DNA of 64,000 bases from Brienomyrus brachyistius (GCF_023856365.1 NC_064548.1:10217642-10281641); one strand, 5' to 3'; positions 1 to 14,136 are shown, numbered from the stretch's first letter. Program-made: numbers and translations. Notes: generated from the sequence alone by a model not told the origin.

Positions 1-1561
1 TGTGACCTCTAGCACTGACCCCAACCCACCCTTGATGCCTCAAACAGCATTTGTCCTGTGGGAGGAAGTCTGTGTTGTTTTTAGATCCCTTCTTCAGATA
101 ACGCTTACTCCTTCCCACACACTTTGTGAAGGCACCTGATAGGCAGCCTGTCTCTCCCCTGCATGTGATTGGATGGGAGCTTTGGGAGTGCCCCTCCCCC
201 TGATATTTGTCTTTCCCAGTCATTCTCATTGTGTCTCAAAGAAGTAAAAACATCCAGTCCCAATCTTCCCTTAGTTTTCTTTTAATCAGTTTGTTCTCAA
301 AGCGACATTCTCTGAGTCTCCCAGGACTGCAGCCATGTCTCTCCAAAAAAGGTATCCTTTTATTCATGGCAGGAACACAAAAAACCAACTGCAAACACAG
401 GTTCAAGACTAAAAGAGATCTTTAATATGATTTAGTTTTTTTAGACTAAGTTGAAAACAGCCATTTTCTGTGACAGAATTCATGGCTTTCCATCACATCT
501 AAAAGCCCTTTTATCTGATGAATCAGATGTATAGCATTACATGTACTTCTCTTAGGGAGACTTTTGTCCAAAGTAAGGTATAAGTGATGATCAGAAAGCA
601 GAGCTGCCCAGTGTCCCTAGAGCAATCGGGGTGAAGAGCCTTGCTCCAAGGCCCAACAGCGACATCACTCTCCCAGCCATAGGATTAGAACTAGCGACCT
701 TCTGGCACAGAGTCCTAACCCAAAGAGCCACAATCAGAATGTCTGCAGTCATAACCTTTTGGGAAAACTGCAACGTGGCATTGAAGCTTCCTTGTGACAA
801 GACTGACAGCACCAAAGCAGAGCCCCGGTGTGAGATGCTGCAGCCATGCGATAAATAGCCTCACACCCTGGTGAGACAGTTCATCAGACTGGCTGCTTCC
901 TCTGTCTGAACGTCAGTCTGAGGTAGGCTCAGCAGTCTTGCTCTCTTGTTTTCCTGTGTCTTCAGAAAAGATGCATAATTCTGAGGCGTAGGTTTGGTTG
1001 CACCATTGGTAGTGACCAAATTGACCCTGAATGCCACACTCCTGTAAACACACATGATGCAACAAAATATTGGTAAGGATATCTCCCTAGCATCCTTCCT
1101 CAAATATAAACCCTGCATATCTGAAACAAGGGTGTTGCTAGAGATTTTGGTCCCCATGAAATGTGGATATCTGCTCATGTTATGCAATCGAAAAGTTAAG
1201 TTTGCGTTTTCTTCACACAGCAGTGTGTAGCAAGGCCCTGTCAACAAATACCCTGGCAGCGAATATCTAAAGATTCTGTGCTGTGTCCAAGACTGTCATT
1301 CAAAGCACAGCCGAGGAAGAGCTGAAAAGCTGTTTGCTGCTTGAAGAAAAATGCACAGCCTTTGTTTCCCAAACGAGCATGGTAAAATCACTGATGCGGA
1401 AAGTGTCTCACAAAGAGAACGTCAACGCAAGATAATGAGATACTACAACACACAACAGTCCCCAAAAGCAGCTTTAAGTCGAATGAAATTTTCCGAATGC
1501 CATTAATAAATTAAGAAAACCAACTACAATCCCGGCATTGTGGCTGTTTGTACATTTTATA
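1..1561. repeat. Segmental duplication, copy 1, left part
   Basis: Bases 30-430 match 20430-20750, bases 766-965 match about 20975-21150, and bases 1330-1561 match about 24270-24516, all in the same order and orientation. Identity looks about 75-90% with many indels. The copy is cut by the left edge of the window. A SINE fragment (600-740) interrupts it and is absent from the other copy. Bases 966-1330 have no clear partner. No gene is supported here; the open frame on the minus strand at 861-1247 has no recognisable domain. Confidence 0.85.
600..740 (-). mobile_element. tRNA-derived SINE fragment
   Basis: It contains GAGCAATCGGGGTGAAGAGC, CCAAGGCCCAACAGCGAC and a reversed degenerate B box (GGATTAGAACTAGCGACC). 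The same order appears at 32820 and 49640. It is missing from copy 2 of the duplication, so it inserted later. Confidence 0.65.
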
Positions 1562-1848
1562 CAAAATATAAGGATTTCATTGCTGAGCTAATTTTGAAAG
1601 TAAAGGTGTGAACAATGTGTTTTCTTTATGCTTTTCTTGTACTTTGCTTTTCTCTGACTTGTTGAATGTGGTCTTTGTGCTGCATTTTTGTTTATTCTCT
1701 CCTTCAGCGGGAATTTTCTCGTCCCCCTCGCTATTGCGAGCGCCAGACCAGGACACACACGTCGTTCAGCCGTAGGTTCGGCCCAATTTAGGCCCCATGA
1801 TTTTCTCTGCACGCCCGCTTTGTGATGCTGTCCATCACCCCTAACACC
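1562..1848. repeat. Hyper-conserved duplication block 1 (287 bp), copy 1
   Basis: Matches 24517-24803 over 287 bases with no indel and only two mismatches (1581 and 1797), about 99.3%. Flanking parts of the same duplication are far more diverged. The minus strand holds an open frame (1588-1863) rich in Lys and Arg that is also open in the other copy. One of the two mismatches changes its amino acid (Trp to Arg), so coding constraint is not shown. It lies about 2.4-2.7 kb downstream of the pepsinogen stop codon. Confidence 0.9.
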
Positions 1849-1976
1849 ATTTGAGAAAGGCATTCATTGTTGGTGCTTGTGGCGACTCTGAACTTTCATA
1901 TTATTTTTCAGATTTTTCATCAATAGGACAGTCATTAATTGGTAAGGCAGTTTGTGTGAAACAAGAGTACGGTCAT

Positions 1977-2155
1977 GTTTTCATTACTGGGGGAATGTTT
2001 CCCCTGAGGAGGTAATAAAATCCCCCCTTGACATGCCGCATTTGCTCTGAATACACGCAGGGGGAAGAAGCCTTTGTTTCTCTTTCTGTGAGAGAATCAT
2101 GACAGGCCGAGGCAAATCGTCTCAGTTATTGGTATTTCTCTTCCCTTGTTTTTAC
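1977..2155. repeat. Hyper-conserved duplication block 2 (179 bp), copy 1
   Basis: Matches 25041-25219 over 179 bases with no indel and two mismatches. It is separated from block 1 by 128 bases here and by 237 poorly matching bases in the other copy. No protein frame or known RNA fold was recognised. Confidence 0.9.
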
Positions 2156-2366
2156 CTTTTCAAAGCAGTGCAACTCCACCCAGCCCAGAGAGACCCCAGA
2201 CACATTTCACATTTTTGCTCCCTCTCAGCTCCCAGCCTACCTGTACCAGGTATAAAGTTGCAAATTTGAATAGATTTTCTTGATTGACAGTCACTAATGT
2301 TAATGAACAGTTAATCTATCATCGTTTACTGACACCCCCCTCCACCTCCACATACACACACACATG

Positions 2367-2877
2367 ATTATATTCATATCCTTGTAGGGACTCTCCATTC
2401 ATTCCTATGGGCAAAGCCCTAATCCCATCTGTGACACCCTTAACCCCTACCCAGCACTAACCTTAATTATAAGTAACCAAACAAAATACAACACTGTAGA
2501 CATTCTGTTTCCTCCGGGTACTCCGGTTTCCCCCCACATGCTGAGGCTAATTGGAGTTGCTAAATTGCCCGTAGGTGTGCATGTGTGAGTGAATGGTGTG
2601 TGAGTGTGCCCTGCAATGGGCTGGCCCCCCATCCTGGGTTGATCCCTGCCTCATGCCCATTGGTTCTGGGATAGGCTCCGGACCCCCCGCGACCCAGTAG
2701 GATAAGCGGTTTGGAAAATGGATGGATGGATGGATGGATGTAGACATTCTTAGTCTTTTGATTGCAGTTACAGGTTTTTATAAAATAGTCCCCACAACAT
2801 AAAAAGAAACAGTTTTTATCTTATTGTGGGATCATTTGGTCCCCACAATGCAGTATACATATCACCCACAAAATACA
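2367..2877. mobile_element. CA-flanked MITE with nested retroposon
   Basis: The left end reads CATATCCTTGTAGGGACTC and the right end GGTCCCCACAATGCAGTATA, which are imperfect inverted repeats. The internal text (TCCATTCATTCCTATGGG, then AAGTAACCAAACAAAATACA) is shared with the elements at 37016-37268 and 37327-37590. CA-rich tracts lie on both sides. A retroposon at 2507-2738 splits it. Confidence 0.75.
2507..2738 (+). mobile_element. 5'-truncated GGAT-tailed retroposon with 12-bp target duplication
   Basis: Exact duplicates of TGTAGACATTCT flank it (2495-2506 and 2739-2750). The body starts mid-element at TTTCCTCCGGGTACTCC and ends in a (GGAT)n tail, matching the 3' half of the longer copy at 5010-5370. 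Truncation at the 5' end, a simple-repeat tail and a target duplication together indicate LINE-style reverse transcription at the target site. Confidence 0.85.
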
Positions 2878-3062
2878 CGCACACATACACACACACGCAC
2901 GCACAGTCAATATTGACATCAAATACACAAGTAGTACATTCCTCAATAAAGGATTTTATTGAACAAATACCTTTTCCATTCAGCTTTTAAGCATCTTTAA
3001 ACATATTAACAATGATCGCGTTTCTGTCGGTATAGGCATAATTTGTCAATGGCTTTATGTGA

Positions 3063-3271
3063 TACACTCTCAGATAAAAGGGTAACAAAAATGTACCTTT
3101 GCTTGTCACTGGGACTGTACCCTCAATGGTCTGCCACTTGTACCCTTAGCTGTAGGTAATTGTACATTTGGGATGTTCCTCAGAGTCTGTATCTCAAAAG
3201 GTACAATTATAAAGGTATAGCCCCACTGACAAGCAAAGGTACAGAATTTTACCCTTTTTTCTGAGAGTGTA
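3063..3271. mobile_element. Tc1/mariner-type MITE
   Basis: The ends are TACACTCTCAG and CTGAGAGTGTA, followed inward by matching AAAGGGTAA and TTACCCTTT. The inverted repeats are bounded by TA, the target of Tc1/mariner transposases. At 209 bp with no coding capacity it is nonautonomous. Elements with these ends are familiar from many fish genomes. Confidence 0.8.
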
Positions 3272-3413
3272 TTTTGCTTGTGAAGATTAATGTAATTGGC
3301 TGTTTGGGCGCCATACCCATGTTGATATACAGTCAAAACCTAATGGCCATTAAATGAAACAATTGTCTGGACGGTAACTTTCCAAAGCCTCTGCACATAT
3401 CAAGGTAAGCCTA

Positions 3414-3620
3414 CTATTTGTTTTTATTCAAAAAGATCAACATATCTACATGCTCTGGTGTGAGGCGCATTTGCAACTTGTTAGCTGTAAGTCCAGCTGC
3501 TGAAAATACCCATTCAGCTACCAGGTCTCAGGTAGGTAGCCTCGGTAATCTTTCTGTGCTGATATTCCACCAATCGGTGGGACTTGTGTCTAGGGACATC
3601 TCCCCAGAAATGTAAAACCA
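3414..3620 (-). mobile_element. hAT transposase C-terminal fragment
   Basis: The minus strand ends EWVFSAAGLTANKLQMRL, then TPEHVDMLIFLNKNK and stop. This is the signature of the hAT transposase C-terminal dimerisation domain. Upstream, in a shifted frame, TDWWNISTERLPRLPT matches the preceding WW...P part of the same domain. A stop or frameshift separates the two, and the rest of the transposase was not found, so it is a relic. Confidence 0.85.
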
Positions 3621-3977
3621 CACCGATTCAGATGGTTCACACCATCGCACGAGTATAAATGCTCTCAACGGAGCAGGCCACTTGTACAGGCTGTGGTATA
3701 GGCTGCATATTATGACTTATATGGTACATAAATCAGCTTAAATGGTGAAAAGAATAGGCCTACTCGCTTTAATGAAAATGCACAAGACTTTAATCTATTC
3801 ATTTAGTTTGGAACACTTGATCAACTATATTCTTCGCAAATAATCGTTAAATTAATCATTACCAACCCTAGCCAGGTATTTGATGTTCTTGATTCATTGG
3901 TTCAGGTGTGCTGGGAGCTGGGAGGTAGCAGTATGTAGATTTACTGGGGGTCTCCGAGGCTTGGGTTTAGGAACACT

Positions 3978-4050
3978 GGGTTTAAAGGATGGGTTTAAAA
4001 GATGGGTTTAAAGGATGGGTTTAAAGGATGGGTTTAAAGGATGGGTTTCC
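3978..4050. repeat. 13-bp tandem repeat (GGGTTTAAAGGAT)
   Basis: Five head-to-tail units (3978-4042), one with a single change, plus a partial sixth, beginning at the edge where copy 1 of the duplication resumes matching copy 2. Copy 2 has only about one unit (near 25224), so the expansion happened after the duplication. Confidence 0.9.
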
Positions 4051-4179
4051 ACCCTTTCACTTCATCTTCTACAGAGACTGTCACTCCAGGGTTATTTATA
4101 TTTAAGCCAAAGAAATTATATTTGTTAAAAAAAAACAACAGATAAATAAAACTGCAATGGACAGAATTTTGTTTGATGA

Positions 4180-4199
4180 TTTAATCAAGAAGTTTTAAT
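4180..4199 (-). promoter_or_regulatory. Poly(A) signal variants (ATTAAA) of pepsinogen gene
   Basis: Two ATTAAA hexamers on the minus strand (4194-4199 and 4180-4185) lie 32-51 bases past the stop codon. ATTAAA is the commonest variant of AATAAA. No perfect AATAAA was seen on this strand between 4100 and 4230. Confidence 0.5.
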
Positions 4200-4230
4200 G
4201 ATGAAGGACAAGTTTTCACCCTGATGGAGT

Positions 4231-7330
<3,100 letters not shown>

Positions 7331-7375
7331 CGTGGTTCTCTGGAACTATCCTGAGAAATCAGCAGGCTGAAAGCC

Positions 7376-7381
7376 TTTATA
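7376..7381 (-). promoter_or_regulatory. TATA box of pepsinogen gene
   Basis: The minus strand reads GCTATAAAGG here, 46-51 bases before the ATG. This spacing puts transcription start about 20 bases upstream of the start codon, giving the short 5' leader usual for pepsinogen genes. In the duplicated pseudogene the same place reads GATAAA, so the box is lost there. Confidence 0.75.
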
Positions 7382-7439
7382 GCTTTTTGGAATCGCAGAA
7401 CCTGAGGTCTTTGCTTTTTCTCTAAGATAAGATAATATA

Positions 7440-8690
7440 TGAATATAGACATACTTTCTATTAATTCAATTCAGTTGGCCATCTTTAAGCATCTTTTAGG
7501 AAAGGGCACATTTGCACACAATTCCAAGTGTCAAACGAGGGAATATACAATATATTTGATCATACTGAGATATTAATTTTCTATAATTACATTTACAAAG
7601 GTGTTCTGTGAGTCAACACCACCGAGAGTGACGGCCAGAGTAAATAAGAAGCAAAAGAGAGAGCAAACACCCTCACAAGGTGCCTTTCAGTTCCTGCCCT
7701 CTGTTTTTCTATGTTTTTGTTTTCAAGAACAAATCAAGGGGATTGGATTCAGAAGCAGAATATTTTTTATTCACCTAGTACAAGAAGAATTTGGAATTTG
7801 TTTTGGTGCAGATAGTGCCCTTCCATACTGTAGGCAACTAAACATGCAATCAGACTAAAGTACAAAAAAACTGTGAATAAAATAAATGTGAAATGAAAGC
7901 ATAAATAGAAACATAGAAAAAAAAAGTAAATAAACATCCAGACATATAAATAAAGATGCAACAACCAGATATAGGGGACAGACAACTTGGGGTATGTGCA
8001 GATGAGTGTATGAAGTCAATTATAGGATGAAACTCATTCAATGAGTGATTAGATATGAAAGAGGGTGATTATTATGCAGCAGCACACACTAAAAACTAAC
8101 CGTTCTTGTAGATCTTCTTGCATAACATCTCTATTATATATATGTCTTGTTCTTGGAACCATGCGAACCTCACATCATGGTCTTCACTCAGTGCTCCTTA
8201 AGTGCTTTCATCTGAGCAGGGATCTCCTCTAGTACTATCTGATTCTCCTGGAGTTTGGGATCAGTGAGGTTGCATTTGTTTGTTGTTAATAACGCCACTC
8301 CGCCGCAGTCAGATTCATAGCTAGTTTCTGCTTGCATAACTTATTTTTATGATATTCCCTTTCCCACAAATTGTACATTTTTTTCTACTAATACTTGGTC
8401 AAGAACAAGTGACCATCCTGATTTGACATACATGCTCAGATTTGCATTAAATTAGACAACCACAATATACTTAAAAGTAGGGGTACCATAAAAGGGGGGG
8501 TCCCAGAATGACCGGGGCCCCAATTGGAAAATACAGGGGCCCTATTTGGAAAATAGTTGGACTGGTCTGAATTGGGGGTCTAATATAATATGCTTTCATG
8601 GGCCCCAAAATCTCTAGTGCCCCCCATGCAAAATGATTATTATATATGATTGTTATAGTTATGAACTGCAACTCATCATGTATGCATATG
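7440..8690. other. Upstream region of pepsinogen, no gene seen
   Basis: AT-rich DNA with an A-rich stretch at 7859-7960. No exon, transposase frame or tRNA was recognised. Distal control elements of the pepsinogen gene could lie here but cannot be read off by eye. Confidence 0.5.
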
Positions 8691-8693
8691 TTC

Positions 8694-8895
8694 AATTCAA
8701 TTAAATTTCATTTGTATAACGTTTTTTCACAACATTATTTTGTTTGAAAGTGCTTTACAGTATCCCCGCCCCAAACCCCCCAGTGATCAAGCCAGAGGGA
8801 ACAGTGGCAAGGAAAGGCCCCCTTTGAAAGAAGAAACCTTGGGAGGAACCAGACTCAAAGGGGTGAGCCCAACCTCCAGGGGCTGGCATGGAAAG
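8694..8895. repeat. Dispersed fish repeat
   Basis: The string AAGTGCTTTACAGTATC, then GGCAAGGAAAGGCCCC and AACCTTGGGAGGAACCAGAC is a common fish repeat seen near many genes. Its class is not decided here. Confidence 0.55.
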
Positions 8896-9277
8896 TCATG
8901 ATGTTTAGCTGCATGGCAACATGAATGAGACTGCAAGGATGGAAACCATAAAGTTCACATTATGGTCTTCTCAGGATTGGGCGATATTTCAATAAAATAT
9001 CGCATGTTGATTATGGACATTCCTATCATCATCAATTTCATGTAAAATCTGATGCAGCTTGTTTTCTTGTATAACTGACAGCCAAGGTTTTCCCAGGGCA
9101 AAGCACCACAAACCAGGAATGTGATTCCATCTTTCTCCAAGATGTTGCTACATAATCAACACAAAAACGGCTGACAGCTCAACACCTTCCAGGAACAAGA
9201 CAAACAAGACAAGACAGGATAACCTCACTGAGATGGCCGGCTTCAAGCTAAGAAGTAAGCACAGGGTAAAACTGGAC

Positions 9278-9366
9278 TAAATTACCTGTCAGATTACCAT
9301 CTTAAATATGCACCATTTTGGTTGATCAGATCCACATTGTAGGCTCCACCAGTGCTGTACTGCATT
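9278..9366 (-). pseudogene. Pepsinogen exon 2 fragment (third copy)
   Basis: The minus strand encodes QYSTGGAYNVDLINQN, matching QYSAGGAYDVDLINQN from exon 2 of the intact gene. Similarity continues about 25 bases into the following intron. The donor GTAAGT is changed to GCATAT and similarity stops abruptly at 9366. It is on the same strand as the gene and about 2 kb upstream of it, so it looks like a remnant of a further tandem pepsinogen copy. Confidence 0.82.
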
Positions 9367-9369
9367 AAG

Positions 9370-11820
9370 GTTTTCCCATGGCTGGCCATGAATTAATGTC
9401 TTATGTTTACAAAAACAGATTATATATTACCAATCCGTTACCGTGATTAAAATTGGGGCAATATAATGATGTGAATAGTAAGGTCAGAATCCAAGGTTGT
9501 TCCTTTGATTTTTGGAAGTATTAGCTAACTTGCTATTATACAGCAAATTACCTCACATTACCACTTTGTAAAACCCAGCATTTGCTGTACCTGCTACTCA
9601 CATTTAACAATATGTCAGATAAGCAATGGCCACTGTGTACAGTGATATGTGGAGCCCTGAGGGCGAGAGTAACTGGAATGTGCTCTGTCATGTCGGTATG
9701 AAATGCCTCTTGGGAATCTACAGCGGCTAGAGTGGCCCATACAGACATGATCACTCAGCATCTGTGCTTCTCGAAGACCGAGTTCTGTCTTCATAGGTAT
9801 CAGCACAAAGCCCAGGCTCCTCTGCTAGCTCACAGTAGCACACTTTGTGCCCCAGGGGCTCTTTGAGGGGCTTGGCACGGACACCGCCTTGGTATTGGAA
9901 TGGCATTTCGTTCGGGCTCCATCTGATCTCAGATTACAGCAAAGAACCCTGCGGTGGTTGGTGGCACCCAGACACTCTGTGAAATACCGGGGAAGCGGCC
10001 AAAGGGGCCGGCCGGCAGCGGCCCCGGGGACGTGGACGGAGGCTACTTCATGCTTCCTTTGCCTCAGAGCAGACTGAGAGCTTTGCACATGCCTACCACC
10101 CACACTCACAGGCCAATGAAAGGCTCCCTTTATGGCACAGGAAAGAGACTGTGCACTTTGTCACAGACAGGAAGGACAGACCACATACACGGGAGCTCGA
10201 GGGCACATCAGTGTCAGTCACCCAAAACACTTCAGGCTGTCTGGTTTAATGGCCTGGAGTTTGTTGGATGGGGATTCATTTTATTTCATTCATAAAACTT
10301 TTGGATGTTAATAATTGAAAGCCTTCAGAAACATGATCTAAACAGGCTGAAGCAGGGGCATTTAAACAGCTTTTGTAAATTGAAATATTGCATAGTGATA
10401 GGAAAAGGCTCAGTCAACATCTCAATCAATACTAATGTCCAGATTCACAACAAGGCTGGTCTGTGGATCCCAAATAAGCCTCGGAAGACAAATGAAAATA
10501 TATTGTTGTTCCTCTCATCGTTGATGATAATCAGGCTAGAATACCTCATCTAACAAAAGGGTAAATCAAGCCTGTTCTTGATGTAGGATATGGTTATAAG
10601 GTATAACATCAGGAGGATAAGGTATGTTTTTGAGGATATGGTAACATCTCTTCTGATCTATTCAACATCTTTGAGTAAAAAGCTCTTTGTGGTACACCCT
10701 GGTTTGGATGCTGCTAACACTGCAGTAAAAGATTATGCCCTGTCTAAACGAGATCAGGAGAGGATGGACCAATCACATTACTTGTTGAGATACAGTCTCA
10801 AGATTCTGGGAACAAGACTGAGGAAAAAGGCTTTGGGTTTCCAGCTGGTAGGAGCCCTCAGGCACAAACTCAGAGGCCCCTCAACAGATGGCCAGGCCAA
10901 CAATCGAACATTATTGCTGCTCTGTGGACTGTGCTGGTGCTACAAGAAGGAGAAGAAAAACAGGTGGAAGAAAGAAGAAAAGTTCTCATTTCCATACATT
11001 TTCATCCACCCAACCCATTTCTTTAACATTTTATCCAATACTACATCGCAGCACTAAAAACTACAGGCTACCATCTTAACAACTGATCCCTTAACATCAA
11101 GAGCATTTCATGACCATATCAATGAAATCGGGACTTTATCAGTTAATTGTTTTTTTTTTTACTTTGAAATAAATTCAGATCCTGGATTATCGGAAATCGG
11201 GCTTGAAATGTGAAGATAGACGATACTTGGCAGAAGATCCCAAGGTTATTGTGCTAACGCTAACAGCTATCCCAAGACTTATGGCAACAAAGGGCCACTT
11301 ATAAGGCTTACTGAGCACGGCATCACCTCAGGCAATGTACCTGGCATATGAGAAAGTGCCATATACGTAGAAGCAGTCATAGGCTTCAAGGCAGACCTCT
11401 GAAGGTGTTCAGGAACAGGAGCCTGGCTTGCCCTATTAGCTCTGGGTGTCATTGTTGCCAAATGTGGTCTTACCCAGCATACGCAGGGAGGGGAAACATT
11501 ATTATTCTGCATACAATTCTCTGGTGATAGCTTGAACAAGGTTAATGGCCAATAAGTATAAGGATATCGATCCAAATACAATTGTTCTTCATCCACTCAT
11601 CTTCTTGCATGCTGTACCAATTTTAATAATGTCTTTGAACAGTGACAGTTGGTAAGCAGCACTTCCTATAGTGCCCAACGTAATGTGAAATGTAAATAAA
11701 CTTTTTTCTTGTTGCCTTTTTCCCATCCCAGCAGGGACATTCACTTGAACAGATGCCTCAAGACCAGGAAGACCTGTGGGAAATGGCTCATGAGTAAGAC
11801 TTCTGCTCAATAAATTGCAG
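9370..11820. other. Intergenic, no gene supported
   Basis: An open frame of 155 codons (10590-11057, plus) has no recognisable domain, and its Lys-rich end follows low-complexity DNA. A short T run lies at about 11150. Nothing else stands out. Confidence 0.5.
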
Positions 11821-11983
11821 AGGTGGAGATTTCAGGTCTAGAGAGTGCAAATCCAGACCAAGATATTACTTCAACCAACCAGTTGAGTATAAAGAGTCAC
11901 ACACACAGAGTACTCATCTGGTTGGTTGAAACAAAGTCTTGGTCTGGATTTTTACTCTCTGGACCTGAAATTTCAACCTTTGA
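11820..11983. mobile_element. Foldback MITE, copy 1
   Basis: Two long inverted arms (about 11823-11889 and 11911-11980), sharing AAATCCAGACCAAGA and TTCAACCAACCAG, surround a short AAAGAGTCACACACACAGAG loop. RNA or single-stranded DNA would form a near-complete hairpin. A second member is at 40777-40938. Confidence 0.85.
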
Positions 11984-12849
11984 TAAATTGTAACATCAAG
12001 CGGTTCCAGCTGAGTCAGTGACGTTATATGACTACTTTAGTATAACACAGACGTTTGGCCTTTCAGTATTGAGTGATTCTTTGAAGGCACCTGACCACAG
12101 GCACTTTTATCATGATCTGTGGGAAAGGGAGCGAGGAGAACATCTATAGCCTTGAGTGCTATGGCCTCAATAGACATAAGATCCTCTGTATTATTTTGCA
12201 ATAGACACATAATACCTGAGAGTAAGTTCATTAACCCCAACGAATCTGATACAAAAACAAACTGAAATAGAAGCCTGATAACAGAGTTTTTCCCTTAGCA
12301 GAGACGTAGCCTGGCTGGTCCACCCAGTGGTTGGCATTTGGTGTCCAGTGTCAGGTGAATCGGGGCAGGTAGAGGGCTGCACTTTCTCCTCTCACACTAG
12401 AAAACCAAAAGTGTCAACTGTGACCCAGTTTTCTCCCTTGATAAAATGCATCGTAAGAACGCATCATAATGTACAGCTGACAAAAACCGTGAGTCCTGCC
12501 CCCCATCCTCTAACCTCTACGACATGTGTCCGATTTGCAGCCTTGCTCATTCTACTGCACTGCGTGGCTGCTGTCAAACTGGGCATGTTACAGTCACTTA
12601 CACGTTTTCTTATTGTGCGGAGAAAGAAGTCTAGTCATTAATTATTATGTGCACCTGAATGGGAAGACTTTTCATATAGTTTTGTTGTTTGTGACATTAG
12701 TCTTTCCTTTGTGAATAATAAATCAGTTACGCAACAATATTTGTTTATATTACTTTCTAGCTATTCAGTCGTTCTTCCCTGTTTAATTACATTTACAGCA
12801 TTCAGTTTTTGAATGCTGTGAATTTATGGATTTTGAGACATTCCCTTTG

Positions 12850-13830
12850 CAGAACGGTGCCCAGATCAATATGTGATGCAGGAAAACACCCCAAAGTGGC
12901 TCAGTAGTACTCATGTCTAGTTACTGTGTAGGCCATGAGAGATGTTCAACTTCACTTTGATGTTCATGAAACCACTCTGTCATGCTGTCTTGCTGTGTGC
13001 ATTGGAGCATTATCTTCCTACCACACAGCACCACCTTCAGCATACAGTGTTTGAACCACTGGGTGAATATGACCTTCCATAATGGTTCGATAGTCCTTGG
13101 CAGTGATGGAATACGACCACGAGCCTAGTAATGAGCCTAGGGAATAAGCCTAGTAATGAGCCTAGGGAATGAGCCTAGGGAATGAGCCTAGGGAATGAGC
13201 CTAGGGAATGAGCCTAGGGAATGTCATGATATTGCAGCCCAAACCATGACTGATCCAGGCCTGTCCTACACTCTGGGTACGCAGCAGTCCAGGTGGTAAG
13301 CCTCTTTGGGGCTTCTCTACGCCGTAACTCTCCCGGATGTGGGAAAGACAGTGAAGGTGGACTCATCAGAGAACAATGCATGTGTCACATTGTCCAGAAC
13401 CCAAGATTTCTGCTGCTTACACCATTGAAACTGACTTTTTTGGCATTGGCATGAGTGAGCAAAAGTTTGGCTATAGCAGCTCAACCATAAATATTGACCC
13501 TATGGAGCTCCTGATGATCGGTAGAAACAGGAGAGTTGAGGTCTGCATTGAATTCTGCAGTGAGTTGGGCAGTTATGCTTTTATGTTTTTTGGATACAGT
13601 CCAGGTTAGTACCCGGACGTCCCTTTCAGACAACTTCTCACATCCTCTTAAGTCCACAGTTACTCCTGTTGGATGTAGACCATCCTTCAAAGCGATGTGC
13701 CAACTTTACCCTGGATAAATGCTCTTGATACACCACAAAGACTTACTGTCTTGGTCACAGATGCACCAGCAAAATGCACACCAACAGTTTGTCCTCTTTT
13801 GAACTGCATGTCTCTCATTATGTGTGGATT
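12850..13830 (-). mobile_element. Tc1-like transposase relic
   Basis: The minus strand, read across several frameshifts and stops, gives KRGQTVGVHFAGASVTKT and LCGVSRAF (helix-turn-helix), then KHKSITAQLTAEFNADLN and IYGRAAIAK. Further on come FSDESTFTVFPTSGRV (catalytic Asp region), GSVMVWAAIS and a degraded DNAP-H-A region. The order fits Tc1/mariner transposases of fish. Many disruptions and an internal tandem repeat (13121-13222) mean it cannot be active. The ends were not located. Confidence 0.85.
13121..13222. repeat. 13-bp tandem repeat (GAGCCTAGGGAAT)
   Basis: About eight units, two of them 12-bp variants (GAGCCTAGTAAT and AAGCCTAGTAAT). It interrupts the Tc1-like relic inside its catalytic region, so it expanded after the element died. 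Confidence 0.9.
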
Positions 13831-14136
13831 ACAATATTTTATGTACAGCTGTGCTGTTGCTCTGCTAATTCATCCTTCACACTCTAATTTTAGTGATGGA
13901 ATATGCAAGTGAAGACTGGCCCCCAGGCCGTGTATATATATGTGTGAAACTTCAAACACTATTGAGCAGGTGTTTCAGTTTCACGGTCTAACCCCTGTCG
14001 TCTACTGTATATCTACTTCCAGTCTTGTTAACTCTATGCAACTTAATCTATTGTATATCTACTCCCAGTGTTATTAACTTTCTGTTATCTACTCTGCACA
14101 TGGTCAGTTGTTGAAAGTTCTAAATGTGCTCTAATA

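Noticed and set aside
861..1247. 128-codon open frame on the minus strand
   Set aside because: It overlaps the duplicated region but the partner copy does not keep the frame. No motif.
10590..11057. 155-codon open frame on the plus strand
   Set aside because: No recognisable domain, no homologous copy elsewhere in the window, and a Lys-rich low-complexity end.
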